Below are positions 1 through 8,659 of a DNA stretch of 64,000 nucleotides, in pieces. The notes under the pieces are model-generated. The model ran no database searches. It worked only from the letters and a program-made list of their open reading frames with translations, and was not told the DNA's origin. Numbering within the stretch: position 1 is the stretch's first letter; each line of letters opens with the position of its first letter. The stretch lies in NCBI GenBank assembly GCA_021831035.1, contig JAKBNL010000007.1:37429-101428 (forward strand), read 5' to 3'. The position numbers and the translations under genes are program-made. Origin of the DNA: Actinomycetes bacterium (GTDB taxonomy: Bacteria > Actinomycetota > Acidimicrobiia > Acidimicrobiales > RAAP-2).

Positions 1-220
1 AGATGGCCGAGTAGCCCCCCAGGGTCCCGACCTCGAGGATCCGCCGTGCGCCCGTCGCGCGCGCGAGCAGTTCCAGCAGGCGCCCCTGGAGGGGCGAGAC
101 CGCAATCGCGGGCAGCCCCGCCTCGTCGCTCGCGGCCAGGGCGGCCGCCAGCACGGGATCGTCCCCGAGCAGGGTGTCCTCGAGGTAGTGGTCGACGGCG
201 TCAAAGTCGCGCGGGTTCAC
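1..220 (-). CDS. O-methyltransferase, family 3 (N-terminal part only)
   Basis: The gene runs off the left edge, so only about the first 73 residues are visible. It starts at a GTG at 220 and reads MNPRDFDAVDHYLED, then LPAIAVSPLQGRLLELLAR, then the SAM-binding motif ILEVGTLGGYS. That order (a helix giving the SPLQG-type contact, then motif I of a class I SAM fold) is typical of the family 3 O-methyltransferases, the catechol/caffeoyl-CoA O-methyltransferase type, usually about 220 residues long. The substrate cannot be predicted. The next gene on the same strand ends at 261, so the two are probably co-transcribed. Confidence 0.85.
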   Translation of the reverse strand, partial: MNPRDFDAVDHYLEDTLLGDDPVLAAALAASDEAGLPAIAVSPLQGRLLELLARATGARRILEVGTLGGYSAI

Positions 221-260
221 CGCGCCAGTCTGTCAGGGTGGGTGGACGGCGTCGAGGGCC

Positions 261-791
261 TCAGTCGTCGGCCACCCGCAGCGGCGTCGCACCGGTCAGC
301 GCCACGAGGTCCGCGTAGGTGGTCGCGAAGACGGCGTGCGGGTGGCCCGCGGCGGCGAAGACGACGTCGTAGTCGCCGAGCGCCTCGTCGATCACGACGG
401 TGGCCTCGCGGGGGTAGCCGGTAGGGCTCAGGCCGGCCGTGGCCGCGGCGCTCCAGCCCACTGGGCTCACCCCGCCGATGGCGAAGCCCGTCCAGGCCCG
501 GATGTAGTCGGCGTCGGCCCGACCGAGCTCGAGCTCGCCGAGGGCCGCCGCGACCAGCGCGGTGTCGACCCGGTGCCGACCGCTCGTGATCACGAGCAGC
601 GGGTGGCCGTCGGGTAGCGCGAAGACGATCGACGAGGCGATCTGGCCGACCGCGACACCGAGTGCGGCGGCCGCGTCGGCGGCGGTGCGCGCCGAGTCGT
701 CGAGGACCCGCACCGACGAGGGCCGGCCCGCGCGCTCGAGCGCGTCGACGACCCGGCGCACCGAAGCCCTGGCGAGGATCGACTCGCTCAC
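261..791 (-). CDS. YbaK/EbsC-family aminoacyl-tRNA deacylase
   Basis: A 176-residue protein of the YbaK/ProX/EbsC fold, which hydrolyses mischarged aminoacyl-tRNA in trans. Visible features are the N-terminal helix with VRRVVDALERAG, the segment VGQIASSIVFALPDG (the conserved K of many YbaK proteins is not in this position), then VITSGRHRVDTALVAAALG, and the glycine-rich IGGVSPVGW loop characteristic of the family. The GTG start at 791 overlaps the stop of the upstream acetyltransferase gene by 4 bp (GTGA), implying translational coupling. The open frame extends further upstream, but that extension is the antisense or other-frame shadow of the acetyltransferase. Which tRNA is edited is unknown. 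Confidence 0.85.
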   Translation of the reverse strand: MSESILARASVRRVVDALERAGRPSSVRVLDDSARTAADAAAALGVAVGQIASSIVFALPDGHPLLVITSGRHRVDTALVAAALGELELGRADADYIRAWTGFAIGGVSPVGWSAAATAGLSPTGYPREATVVIDEALGDYDVVFAAAGHPHAVFATTYADLVALTGATPLRVADD

Positions 792-1204
792 GGCGCGCCC
801 ACTCGACGCCCGAGGACGGCGACGTCCTCCTCGTTGAAGCCGAGGGCCGCGTAGAAGCCACGCGCCGCGTCGTTCTCGCGACGCACCATGAGCAGGACCT
901 TGGCCACGCCGCGCGCCGCGAGCCACGACTGGGCCGCCTCGACGAGGCACCGGCCAACCCCCCGTCCGTGGTGGGCCGGCGCCACCCCGAGGTAGTAGAG
1001 CCATCCGCGGTGCCCGTCGTCGCCGACCATCGCCGCGCCCACGAGGGAGGCGCCGTCACGAACGCCGAGCACCGTCGAACTCGGGCCCGCGAGGGCCCGG
1101 CGAAAGTCGGCCCCAGGGTCGTTCCAGGGTCGGGTGAGGCCCGCCGCCTCCCACAGGGCGACCACCGCTGACTCGTCGGCGGGGTTCAGCTCCTCGACGG
1201 GCAT
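788..1204 (-). CDS. ypeA: GNAT acetyltransferase, YpeA-like
   Basis: A 138-residue N-acetyltransferase. The N-terminus (VVALWEAAGLTRPWNDPGAD), the middle (GDDGHRGWLYYLGVAPAHHGRG, containing the acetyl-CoA pyrophosphate loop) and the C-terminus (VRRENDAARGFYAALGF) follow the YpeA family closely. The acetyl acceptor of YpeA proteins is not known. ATG at 1204 is preceded by a TACGAT -10-like hexamer only 5 nt away, so it may be translated from a leaderless message. It is the first gene of a three-gene minus-strand group (ypeA, YbaK, O-methyltransferase) and is divergent from the methyltransferase at 1245. Confidence 0.85.
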   Translation of the reverse strand: MPVEELNPADESAVVALWEAAGLTRPWNDPGADFRRALAGPSSTVLGVRDGASLVGAAMVGDDGHRGWLYYLGVAPAHHGRGVGRCLVEAAQSWLAARGVAKVLLMVRRENDAARGFYAALGFNEEDVAVLGRRVGAP

Positions 1205-1209
1205 GGGCC

Positions 1210-1215
1210 ATCGTA
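1210..1215 (-). promoter_or_regulatory. -10 element, probably leaderless, for ypeA
   Basis: TACGAT on the minus strand, 5 nt before the ATG at 1204. No Shine-Dalgarno sequence lies between, and no good -35 is seen. Confidence 0.4.
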
Positions 1216-1232
1216 CCCAGGGACGAGCGCCG

Positions 1233-1238
1233 TATCGT
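1233..1238 (+). promoter_or_regulatory. -10 element, probably leaderless, for methyltransferase
   Basis: TATCGT lies 6 nt before the GTG start at 1245 with no room for a ribosome binding site. It is back to back with the divergent ypeA promoter. Confidence 0.45.
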
Positions 1239-1244
1239 GGGGCC

Positions 1245-1847
1245 GTGAGCTACTGGGACGAGCGCTACCGCGCCACGACCCCCGAGGAGCGCTCCTGGAC
1301 CGAGCCGTCCCCGACCTCGACGCTCGAGATCCTCGACCGGCTCGACCTCGCACCCGACGCCCCCGTCGTTGACGTCGGCGGCGGCGCCTCGCGGCTCGTC
1401 GACGCGCTGCTCGAGCGGGGCTTCAGCGACCTCACGGTCCTCGATCTCGCCGAGAGCGCGCTGGCCGAGGCCCGCGCGCGCCTGGGCGCCGCGGCGGGCC
1501 GGGTGACCTGGGTCGGCGCCGACGTCACCGCCTGGGAGCCCGGACGCACCTACGCGCTCTGGCACGACCGCGCGGTCTTCCACTTCCTCGTCGAACCCTC
1601 GGCGCGCGCCGCCTACCGCGAACGGCTCGAGGGCGCGACGGTGCCGGGCTCGTACGCGGTGCTCGCCACCTTCGCGCCCGACGGGCCGGACACCTGTTCG
1701 GGGTTACCCGTCACCCGCTGGGCCCCGGCCGAGCTCGCCGCCGAGATCGGCGACGCGTTCGAGCCGCTCCTCGAGGGGCGCCGCGAGCACGTGACGCCCT
1801 GGGGCTCGACCCAGCCCTTCACGTGGCTGGTCGCGCGCCGGCGCTGA
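1245..1847 (+). CDS. class I SAM-dependent methyltransferase
   Basis: A 200-residue Rossmann-type methyltransferase. The N-terminus VSYWDERY and WTEPSPTSTLEIL resemble small thiopurine or methyltransferase-domain-25 proteins. Motif I is VVDVGGGASRLVDALL, the acidic residue at the end of strand 2 is in TVLDLAES, and motif II is WVGADVTAW. The segment WHDRAVFHFLVE is typical of the tellurite-resistance/thiopurine-like group, but no specific substrate can be assigned. The GTG at 1245 is chosen over an upstream in-frame ATG because the extra residues are low-complexity and cover the divergent promoter. Confidence 0.8.
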   Translation: MSYWDERYRATTPEERSWTEPSPTSTLEILDRLDLAPDAPVVDVGGGASRLVDALLERGFSDLTVLDLAESALAEARARLGAAAGRVTWVGADVTAWEPGRTYALWHDRAVFHFLVEPSARAAYRERLEGATVPGSYAVLATFAPDGPDTCSGLPVTRWAPAELAAEIGDAFEPLLEGRREHVTPWGSTQPFTWLVARRR

Positions 1848-3299
1848 TCAGGCTAGGAAGTTCGTGAACTGGAAGGGGTCGTCGCGGTCCAGCTCGCGTC
1901 CCGACCACCGGTCGAACCAGTCGGACCGCGTCGAGACCGGGTCCCAGTCGAGCGGGCCCGACCAGGTGGTGCCCACGTAGGGTCGGGCGACGTCGAGGAC
2001 CTCGCGCCAGGGCAGTTCGTCGGGGACCCGGACGCCCTCCTCGGGACGACGGATCATCCAGTCGAGCGCGCCCAGGATCGAGGCGGCCACCTGGACGGTC
2101 GTCGCGTTCTGGTGGGGCGCCACCGCGCGCGCCTCCTCGATCGAGGTCAGCATTCCGGTCCACCAGGCGCGGTAGGGATGACCCATCACCAAGACGCCGA
2201 GCTCGTCGCGGCCCGCCACGATGTCGTCGTTCATGATGCGCTGGCGCTCGGGGTAGGCATACTGCGCGCCCTCGAGTTCGACGAAGCTGGCCCACGCGGC
2301 GTCGCTCGGGCAGTACGCGTAGTGCACCGTCGGGCGATAGATCGCGCGCTCGCCCTCCCACACCGTGAGGTGGTCACAGATCGTGAAGGCCTCCCCGTGG
2401 CGGATCACCATGCCGACGATCTGGCTCGAGGGCACTCGGGAGCGCACCAGGGTCTTGTGGGCCATCTGAGCGAGGCAGATCTGGTTGAGCGGGCCCTCGC
2501 CCTGATGCTCGAGACCCAGCGGCGGCAGCCGCCGCTCGTGGGTGCCCCAGCCCATCTCCGCGGGGGCGACGCCCTCTTCGTAGAAGCCGTCCACGCTCCA
2601 GGTGTTGACGAACTCCCCGGGCTCCTTGGGCCGGGTCGACACCTGGGTGTCGCGCTCGGCGACGTGGACGACGCGCACGTCGAGCGCGCGGGCCACCTCG
2701 TTCCAGGCGTCGCGCTCGACCAGGCCCGCGAGTCCCTCGGGGTCGCCCACGACCCGGTCGCGCAGCGCGGCGCCGGCGATGTCGTCGAGCGCCCACTTGA
2801 CGAAGTGACTGACCAGTCCCGGGTTGGCCCCGTGCTCGACGACGGCCGAGGGGCCGTGGTTGTCGCCCCACCGGGCGATCTGACGGCGCAGGGCCATGTG
2901 GCGCCAGTAGAGCGTGCGCTGCGTGGGCGGGACCTCCGCGGCGTTCTCGTAGGGCTCCCAGACCTCGACCGAGGTGTTGAGGTAGCGCACGCCGTGATCC
3001 CGACACCAGTCCAGCAGCTCCGTGAGCCCGATGTTCCACGCCAGGTCCACCAGGATGTCGCCCGCTTGCAGGTGCGCGCCGAGGACCTCACCCAGGTTCT
3101 CTTGGGTTATGACCTCGCGCACGTAGTGCACGCCCTGGGCGATGGACGCGGCGACGCGCTCGCGGTTGTCGCGGCTCTCGATCACGGTGACCGCGTCGGG
3201 GCGGAGTGAGAAGTGCTCGAGCATCAGGGGCAGTACACACTGGGCGACCGACCCGCAGCCGAGGACGACGACGCGGGCGGGGAACTGGGGACTAGTCAA
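1848..3299 (-). CDS. hss: homospermidine synthase
   Basis: About 483 residues. NAD-dependent homospermidine synthase makes sym-homospermidine from putrescine (or spermidine plus putrescine). The N-terminal nucleotide-binding motif is VVVLGCGSVAQCVLPLML. Family-typical segments are ILVDLAWNIG, YLNTSVEVWEPY, the glycine/His loop VEHGANPGLVSHFVKWAL, NTWSVDGFYEEG and HGEAFTICDHLTVWEG. The length matches the family (about 475-480). The TTG at 3299 is preferred because GGGAG lies 6 nt upstream; a TTG at 3320 in the same frame has no ribosome binding site. It stands alone, with the convergent methyltransferase ending next to it. Hss is best known from Proteobacteria, so its presence here is notable. 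Confidence 0.9.
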   Translation of the reverse strand: MTSPQFPARVVVLGCGSVAQCVLPLMLEHFSLRPDAVTVIESRDNRERVAASIAQGVHYVREVITQENLGEVLGAHLQAGDILVDLAWNIGLTELLDWCRDHGVRYLNTSVEVWEPYENAAEVPPTQRTLYWRHMALRRQIARWGDNHGPSAVVEHGANPGLVSHFVKWALDDIAGAALRDRVVGDPEGLAGLVERDAWNEVARALDVRVVHVAERDTQVSTRPKEPGEFVNTWSVDGFYEEGVAPAEMGWGTHERRLPPLGLEHQGEGPLNQICLAQMAHKTLVRSRVPSSQIVGMVIRHGEAFTICDHLTVWEGERAIYRPTVHYAYCPSDAAWASFVELEGAQYAYPERQRIMNDDIVAGRDELGVLVMGHPYRAWWTGMLTSIEEARAVAPHQNATTVQVAASILGALDWMIRRPEEGVRVPDELPWREVLDVARPYVGTTWSGPLDWDPVSTRSDWFDRWSGRELDRDDPFQFTNFLA

Positions 3300-3331
3300 T
3301 CGGGACTCCCATCGAGGCAAAGGGAGAAAGT

Positions 3332-4099
3332 TTACACACGTGCGGGCCCGGACGGAATCGACGGGTTACCGACCCCTCGCCCGCTCACCGACGCCACCCG
3401 CGCCCCGAAGTAGTAACTCAACGGCTGGGGCGGATCCGAGCCGGACGCTCCCGGGACGATCGGGTGAGCCGTGACTGCCCCGCACCAGTAGAAGCCGTCG
3501 ACCCGGGATGCGCGCACCGCGATCGGCGTCGAGGAGCCGGGCAGCCTTACGATCATCGTGTACGAGACGATGCACTGGCTGGTCGCGGGAGTGCCGTGCT
3601 GCTCGTCGGTGCCGTAGAGCCAGAACGAGGCGAGGGCCCCCGGTGCGAGCGTGACCGTGGGGATGGACCGCCCCCTCGTCAGGCCGCCGAGGTCATTACC
3701 GATTCGGCCGTACGAGCGCCTTTCGGGTACCGCGAGAAGGTGGGGACGCGTATCGTTCGCTCCGACGCCGTACACCCCAACGAAGTGGACCATGGCGTAA
3801 CCCCGCAGAGAGCACGCGCGGGAGCCCACGTTGCGAATCCAGATGAGGTTGCTCACGCTCCCCGCACCAACCACGGCGTTGTAGGTCGTGACTCGCAGCG
3901 CGGAGTTGACACAGACAGGGACGGCAGTCGCGCCGACGATCGACCGTGACCCCAAAGCCGGAAGCCCCACGGCCACCAGAACGGCAGTTGCAATGAGCGA
4001 AGCGGCGCGTCGCACGACGTCAGTCTGACACCGGCGCCGACGGCCCGGTCGCGTCGGGAGCAGTAGACGTTCATCTACGGTTCTGATCTGGGCACGCAC
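3332..4099 (-). CDS. secreted DUF4232-type protein
   Basis: A 255-residue exported protein. After an Arg-rich n-region, a hydrophobic stretch (ASLIATAVLVAVGLPALG, about residues 33-50) forms a signal peptide or anchor. The mature part has the DUF4232 pattern: a first Cys (VPVCVNSALRV), then IWIRNVGSRACSLRGYAMVHFVG, then a basic TRGRSIPTVTLAPGALASFWLYGTD, and Cys residues late in the domain (SQCIVSY, YWCGAV). Such proteins are common, uncharacterised actinobacterial extracellular proteins. The GTG at 4099 has AGGGA 6 nt upstream; a GTG at 4015, just before the hydrophobic stretch, is the alternative. The base composition is lower in GC than the surrounding genes. Confidence 0.7.
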   Translation of the reverse strand: MRAQIRTVDERLLLPTRPGRRRRCQTDVVRRAASLIATAVLVAVGLPALGSRSIVGATAVPVCVNSALRVTTYNAVVGAGSVSNLIWIRNVGSRACSLRGYAMVHFVGVYGVGANDTRPHLLAVPERRSYGRIGNDLGGLTRGRSIPTVTLAPGALASFWLYGTDEQHGTPATSQCIVSYTMIVRLPGSSTPIAVRASRVDGFYWCGAVTAHPIVPGASGSDPPQPLSYYFGARVASVSGRGVGNPSIPSGPARV

Positions 4100-4123
4100 G
4101 CAGAGTCCCTAAAGGTCGGCTGA

Positions 4124-4738
4124 CTACTTAACCAGTGCTATCAACTTCGGAGCGACCGCGGGCCAATCATCCTCGATAATTGAGTACATCGCAGTATCGC
4201 GGTAAGCCGATTCCTCTCCGACCACTTGCGAGGGCTGCCAACGACGAAGAACGCCTTCGAAGGACGCGCCGAGACGCACAATCGCCGCCTTCGCTCGCTC
4301 ATTGCGGTCATCGGTCTTGATATCGACTCGAGCGACATTCCAGCGGTCGAACGCGTGAGTCAGCATCAGTAGCTTCGCTTCGGTATTGATGCCTGAGCGT
4401 TGGGCAGAGGCTGCCAGCCACGTCCCACCAATTTCCACCGCATACGGAACGGTGTGGCCCGGTCGCGAACGAAGTGTCAAGAAACGTGTCACGCCGACCA
4501 CGCGATTGGTCGTCGCATCCACTTGCACGAACGGCACAACGAGACCACGGTCGAAGTCTCCCAACAGCTCCTCGACGTAAGCGGACATCGCACTGTGTCC
4601 TTGCGGAACCACCGTGAACGCGTACGTCGATCTATCCTCACTCGCGGCCTCGACCAGTGCCGCGATATGACCGCTCGCCAATGGTTCGAGGTGGACGCGG
4701 CGACCCGCCAACGCGGGAACTGCGATGCCCGGTGTCAT
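4124..4738 (-). CDS. GNAT acetyltransferase, RimJ/RimL-like
   Basis: A 204-residue acetyltransferase of the RimJ/RimL branch. It shows the opening GRRVHLEPLASGHIAALVEA, the central VEIGGTWLAASAQRSGINTEAK (acetyl-CoA binding segment, in which RSGINTEAK replaces the usual Q/RxxGxG/A) and the closing DDRNERAKAAIVRLGASFEGVLRR. Members acetylate N-termini of proteins or small amines; the substrate here is unknown. The ATG follows directly on the TAA stop of the upstream GNAT gene. Base composition is visibly less GC-rich than the neighbours, which suggests recent acquisition. Confidence 0.8.
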   Translation of the reverse strand: MTPGIAVPALAGRRVHLEPLASGHIAALVEAASEDRSTYAFTVVPQGHSAMSAYVEELLGDFDRGLVVPFVQVDATTNRVVGVTRFLTLRSRPGHTVPYAVEIGGTWLAASAQRSGINTEAKLLMLTHAFDRWNVARVDIKTDDRNERAKAAIVRLGASFEGVLRRWQPSQVVGEESAYRDTAMYSIIEDDWPAVAPKLIALVK

Positions 4739-5185
4739 TTACTGCCCGTCAAGAACTTCTACCAAGAAACGGTAGACATTCGTGTCGCGCTCGACGAACC
4801 CGACGCGTTGGTAGAGCGCGTGGGCCGCCTCGCGCGATGGCCGACTCGTGAGGTCCACGGTGCGTGCACCGGCGCGGCGAGCGTCCTCGAGTGCGCGACG
4901 GGTGAGGGCCTCACCCACCCCTCGACCTCGCGCATCCTCGTCCACGACGACGTCCTCGATCCAGGCGCGCACGCCGGTGGGGATCGAGAAGAGCGCCAGG
5001 GTGAGGGTGCCGACCACACGGTCACCGTCGCGCGCGAGGTAGAGCGTGGTCGTCGGAGAGTCGACGATCTCGCGAACCAACTCGAGAGTGAGGAGTGGCG
5101 CGCTGGTCGAGAGCTGGGCCACGAGAGCGTTCAGGTCCGCGACGAGCTCGTCGTCCACCGAGGTGGCGGCCTCGACCTCGATCAC
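4739..5185 (-). CDS. GNAT acetyltransferase
   Basis: A 148-residue N-acetyltransferase. The acetyl-CoA binding motif is WIEDVVVDEDARGRGVGEALTRRAL (the RGRGVG loop), followed by VDLTSRPSREAAHALYQRVGF, which is the standard C-terminal GNAT helix and strand. The start GTG at 5185 overlaps the stop of the Nudix gene by 4 bp, and the stop TAA abuts the next ATG at 4738, so three genes (Nudix and two GNATs) form one coupled unit behind hemQ. The substrate is unknown. Confidence 0.8.
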   Translation of the reverse strand: MIEVEAATSVDDELVADLNALVAQLSTSAPLLTLELVREIVDSPTTTLYLARDGDRVVGTLTLALFSIPTGVRAWIEDVVVDEDARGRGVGEALTRRALEDARRAGARTVDLTSRPSREAAHALYQRVGFVERDTNVYRFLVEVLDGQ

Positions 5186-5871
5186 GGCCCCCCCCGCCAG
5201 ACCGGGCGGCGCAGGTCGTCGTAGTAGACGTCGTGAACCTCGCCGTCTATGGCGGCGAAGACCGGACCGGCCCACCGCTCGGCGCCGATGATCGGGCTCG
5301 GCAGGTGGTCGCGCTCGAACCAGCCGACGTCGAGCACCTCCTGGGGGTGGGGGTGGAGGTCGCCCCCCACGGCCCGACAGAGGAAGAGGAGTGAGTAGAG
5401 GGGGATGCGTGACTCGCCCAGACGCATCCCGTCGAGCACGCCGATGAGCCGGATCGGCTCGACGAGCACGCCGGTCTCCTCGCGGACCTCCTTGACGACA
5501 ACCTCGGGAGCGGAGTAGCCCACGTCGCACCAACCGGTCGGGTAGAGCCAGTAGCCCGAGTCGGAGCGCTGGATGAGCAGGAGCCGACCCTCCCCGTCGG
5601 TGACGGCCGCGCCGACGGCGACTTTGGGCGTCTGGTAGCCGGCGACCCCGCGCCCGACCTCGGCCAGCCACTGGGTGACGACGCCCCCGGCGTCGGGCAC
5701 TCCCTCCAGACCCGCGTCGGCGGCGGCCCGAATGTCGGCCGCGATCGCCAGCACTTCCTCGAAGCGCTCGCGCTCGTAGGGGCTGTCGGAGAAGCCGAGC
5801 CCCGTCTTGGCGACGCCGGCCAACGCCTCGGCCCAGCGCCGCAGCGTCTTCTCGGGGACGTCGCCGGCCAC
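5182..5871 (-). CDS. Nudix hydrolase with N-terminal helical domain (YjhB-like)
   Basis: A 229-residue Nudix protein. Residues 1-70 form a helical N-terminal domain (LRRWAEALAGVAKTGL ... YERERFEEVLAIAADI) typical of the YjhB/NUDIX_N_2 group. The catalytic domain begins at TPKVAVGAAVTDGEGRLLL. The Nudix box is GWCDVGYSAPEVVVKEVREETG, with the core KEVREETG intact, though the Glu seven residues earlier is replaced by Tyr as in this subgroup. Related enzymes hydrolyse ADP-ribose-type nucleoside diphosphate derivatives. The GTG start is 6 nt after the hemQ stop. Confidence 0.85.
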   Translation of the reverse strand: MAGDVPEKTLRRWAEALAGVAKTGLGFSDSPYERERFEEVLAIAADIRAAADAGLEGVPDAGGVVTQWLAEVGRGVAGYQTPKVAVGAAVTDGEGRLLLIQRSDSGYWLYPTGWCDVGYSAPEVVVKEVREETGVLVEPIRLIGVLDGMRLGESRIPLYSLLFLCRAVGGDLHPHPQEVLDVGWFERDHLPSPIIGAERWAGPVFAAIDGEVHDVYYDDLRRPVWRGGP

Positions 5872-5877
5872 GATCCC

Positions 5878-6573
5878 CTAGCCGAGGGCCGCGTCGAGGA
5901 CCTCGTCGAGGGTGCCCACGATGCCGGTGTAGAAGGGGCCGAACTCGCCGTAGAGGGTGGAGCCCTCGTCGTAGCGCATCGTGTAGACGCACTCTTTGAG
6001 GTCGTCGAGGTGCACGGCGAACAGCGACACGCCCCACTCCCAGTCGTCGAGCCCCGTGGAGCCCGTGACCAGCTGCAGGACCCGCCCCCGGAAGGTCTTG
6101 CCCGTCGAGCCGTGCTCGCGCATCAGGCCCTCGCGGCGCTCGTAGTCGAGCGCGTACCAGTTGTTGGTCTCCCCCCGCCGCTTGGACATCGGGTAGAAGC
6201 AGAAGGCCCGCTTGCCCTCGGGCGGGAGGACCGGGTAGAGCCGGGCGTTCATCATCGCCTCGGGCATGCCCTGGGCGTACTCGCTGACCTCGGTGACCGA
6301 GACGTAGGAGTCATCGACGCGCAGGCCCGCCCCCTGGACTCGGGACTGGAAGCGACGGATCTCCCACAGGTCGGGACCGATCACCATGAAGCCCACGTCG
6401 GCCTTGGCCCCCACGAGGGCGAGGGGGATCACCTGGAACCCGGCCGCGACCGCCTCGTCGACGGCTTTTATAAGGGCCGGCCGGTCGACCTCGCCACCGT
6501 GGTGGCAGAAGAGGTGCACGACGGAGAGTCCGCGCGAGGGGACGAGCGGCTCGGGCGTAGTCACGGGGCCCAT
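5878..6573 (-). CDS. hemQ: coproheme decarboxylase HemQ (chlorite dismutase family)
   Basis: A 231-residue HemQ. It converts iron-coproporphyrin III (coproheme) to heme b by two oxidative decarboxylations, the last step of the coproporphyrin-dependent route of Gram-positive bacteria. The HemQ signature is strong: FYPMSKRRGETNNWY, with the WY tyrosine that is the catalytic residue in studied HemQs, then REHGSTGKTF (His is the likely proximal heme ligand), VTGSTGLDDWEWGV and VYTMRYDEGSTLYGEFGPF. It lacks the Arg setting of true chlorite dismutases. ATG at 6573 is chosen over an upstream in-frame start because the family begins near SRGLSVVHLF. It heads the minus-strand Nudix/GNAT group. Confidence 0.92.
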   Translation of the reverse strand: MGPVTTPEPLVPSRGLSVVHLFCHHGGEVDRPALIKAVDEAVAAGFQVIPLALVGAKADVGFMVIGPDLWEIRRFQSRVQGAGLRVDDSYVSVTEVSEYAQGMPEAMMNARLYPVLPPEGKRAFCFYPMSKRRGETNNWYALDYERREGLMREHGSTGKTFRGRVLQLVTGSTGLDDWEWGVSLFAVHLDDLKECVYTMRYDEGSTLYGEFGPFYTGIVGTLDEVLDAALG

Positions 6574-6628
6574 GCTAGAGGGGTCGCCGGCTCCGGCGTC
6601 CGGCCGCCCCACGGTGGACTCCCACGCA

Positions 6629-6660
6629 CGACGGCGCGGGGCCTACGCCCCGCGCCGTCG
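6629..6660 (-). terminator. 14-bp GC hairpin after groEL
   Basis: A perfect inverted repeat: the 14-nt arms at 6629-6642 and 6647-6660 enclose a 4-nt loop (ctac). It lies 22 bp past the groEL stop and before hemQ. There is no U-run, as is common for high-GC actinobacterial terminators. Confidence 0.7.
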
Positions 6661-6681
6661 CGTCCGGGAGATCAGGTTGAT

Positions 6682-8322
<1,641 letters not shown>

Positions 8323-8348
8323 TCACCACAACTCGGTACCCACCGATG

Positions 8349-8375
8349 TTAGCAGTCACCCTCTGAGAGTGCTAA
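8349..8375 (-). promoter_or_regulatory. CIRCE operator (HrcA site) upstream of groEL
   Basis: On the minus strand TTAGCACTC, a 9-nt spacer and GACTGCTAA. The first arm is a perfect CIRCE half-site and the second differs from GAGTGCTAA at one base. It lies 44 bp upstream of the groEL GTG, the expected place for HrcA heat-shock repression. Confidence 0.9.
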
Positions 8376-8383
8376 CGGGCGTC

Positions 8384-8659
8384 TCAGCCCCCCGCAACCG
8401 CCGGGACCAGGGATATCGTCTCGCCGTCGTCCACCACCGTGTCGAGCCCGTCGAGGAATCGCACGTCCTCGTCGGCGACGAAGACGTTGACGAAGCGCCG
8501 CAGCGCCCCCCCGTCGTCGAGGACCCGCTCGGCCAGCCCGGGGTGGGCCGCCTCGACGGCGAGGATCGCCTCGCGCACCGTGCGGGCCTCGACCGGGACC
8601 TCGCCCGCTCCGCCCACCAGGGCGCGCAGCTGGGCCGGCAGGCGGACCACGACGCTCAC
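8384..8659 (-). CDS. MoaD/ThiS-family sulfur carrier protein
   Basis: A 91-residue beta-grasp protein (VVVRLPAQLRALVGGAGEVPVEARTVREAI ... VDDGETISLVPAVAGG). It ends in Gly-Gly, the tail that is adenylated by a MoeB/ThiF-type enzyme and turned into a thiocarboxylate, so a sulfur-donor role is likely. The GTG start overlaps the stop of the threonine-synthase-like gene by 4 bp, so the two are translationally coupled. Comparable paired systems are CysO-CysM (cysteine) and the HcyS system (homocysteine). The SAM riboswitch upstream of the operon favours a sulfur amino acid role over molybdopterin or thiamine synthesis; this is an inference. Confidence 0.85.
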   Translation of the reverse strand: MSVVVRLPAQLRALVGGAGEVPVEARTVREAILAVEAAHPGLAERVLDDGGALRRFVNVFVADEDVRFLDGLDTVVDDGETISLVPAVAGG

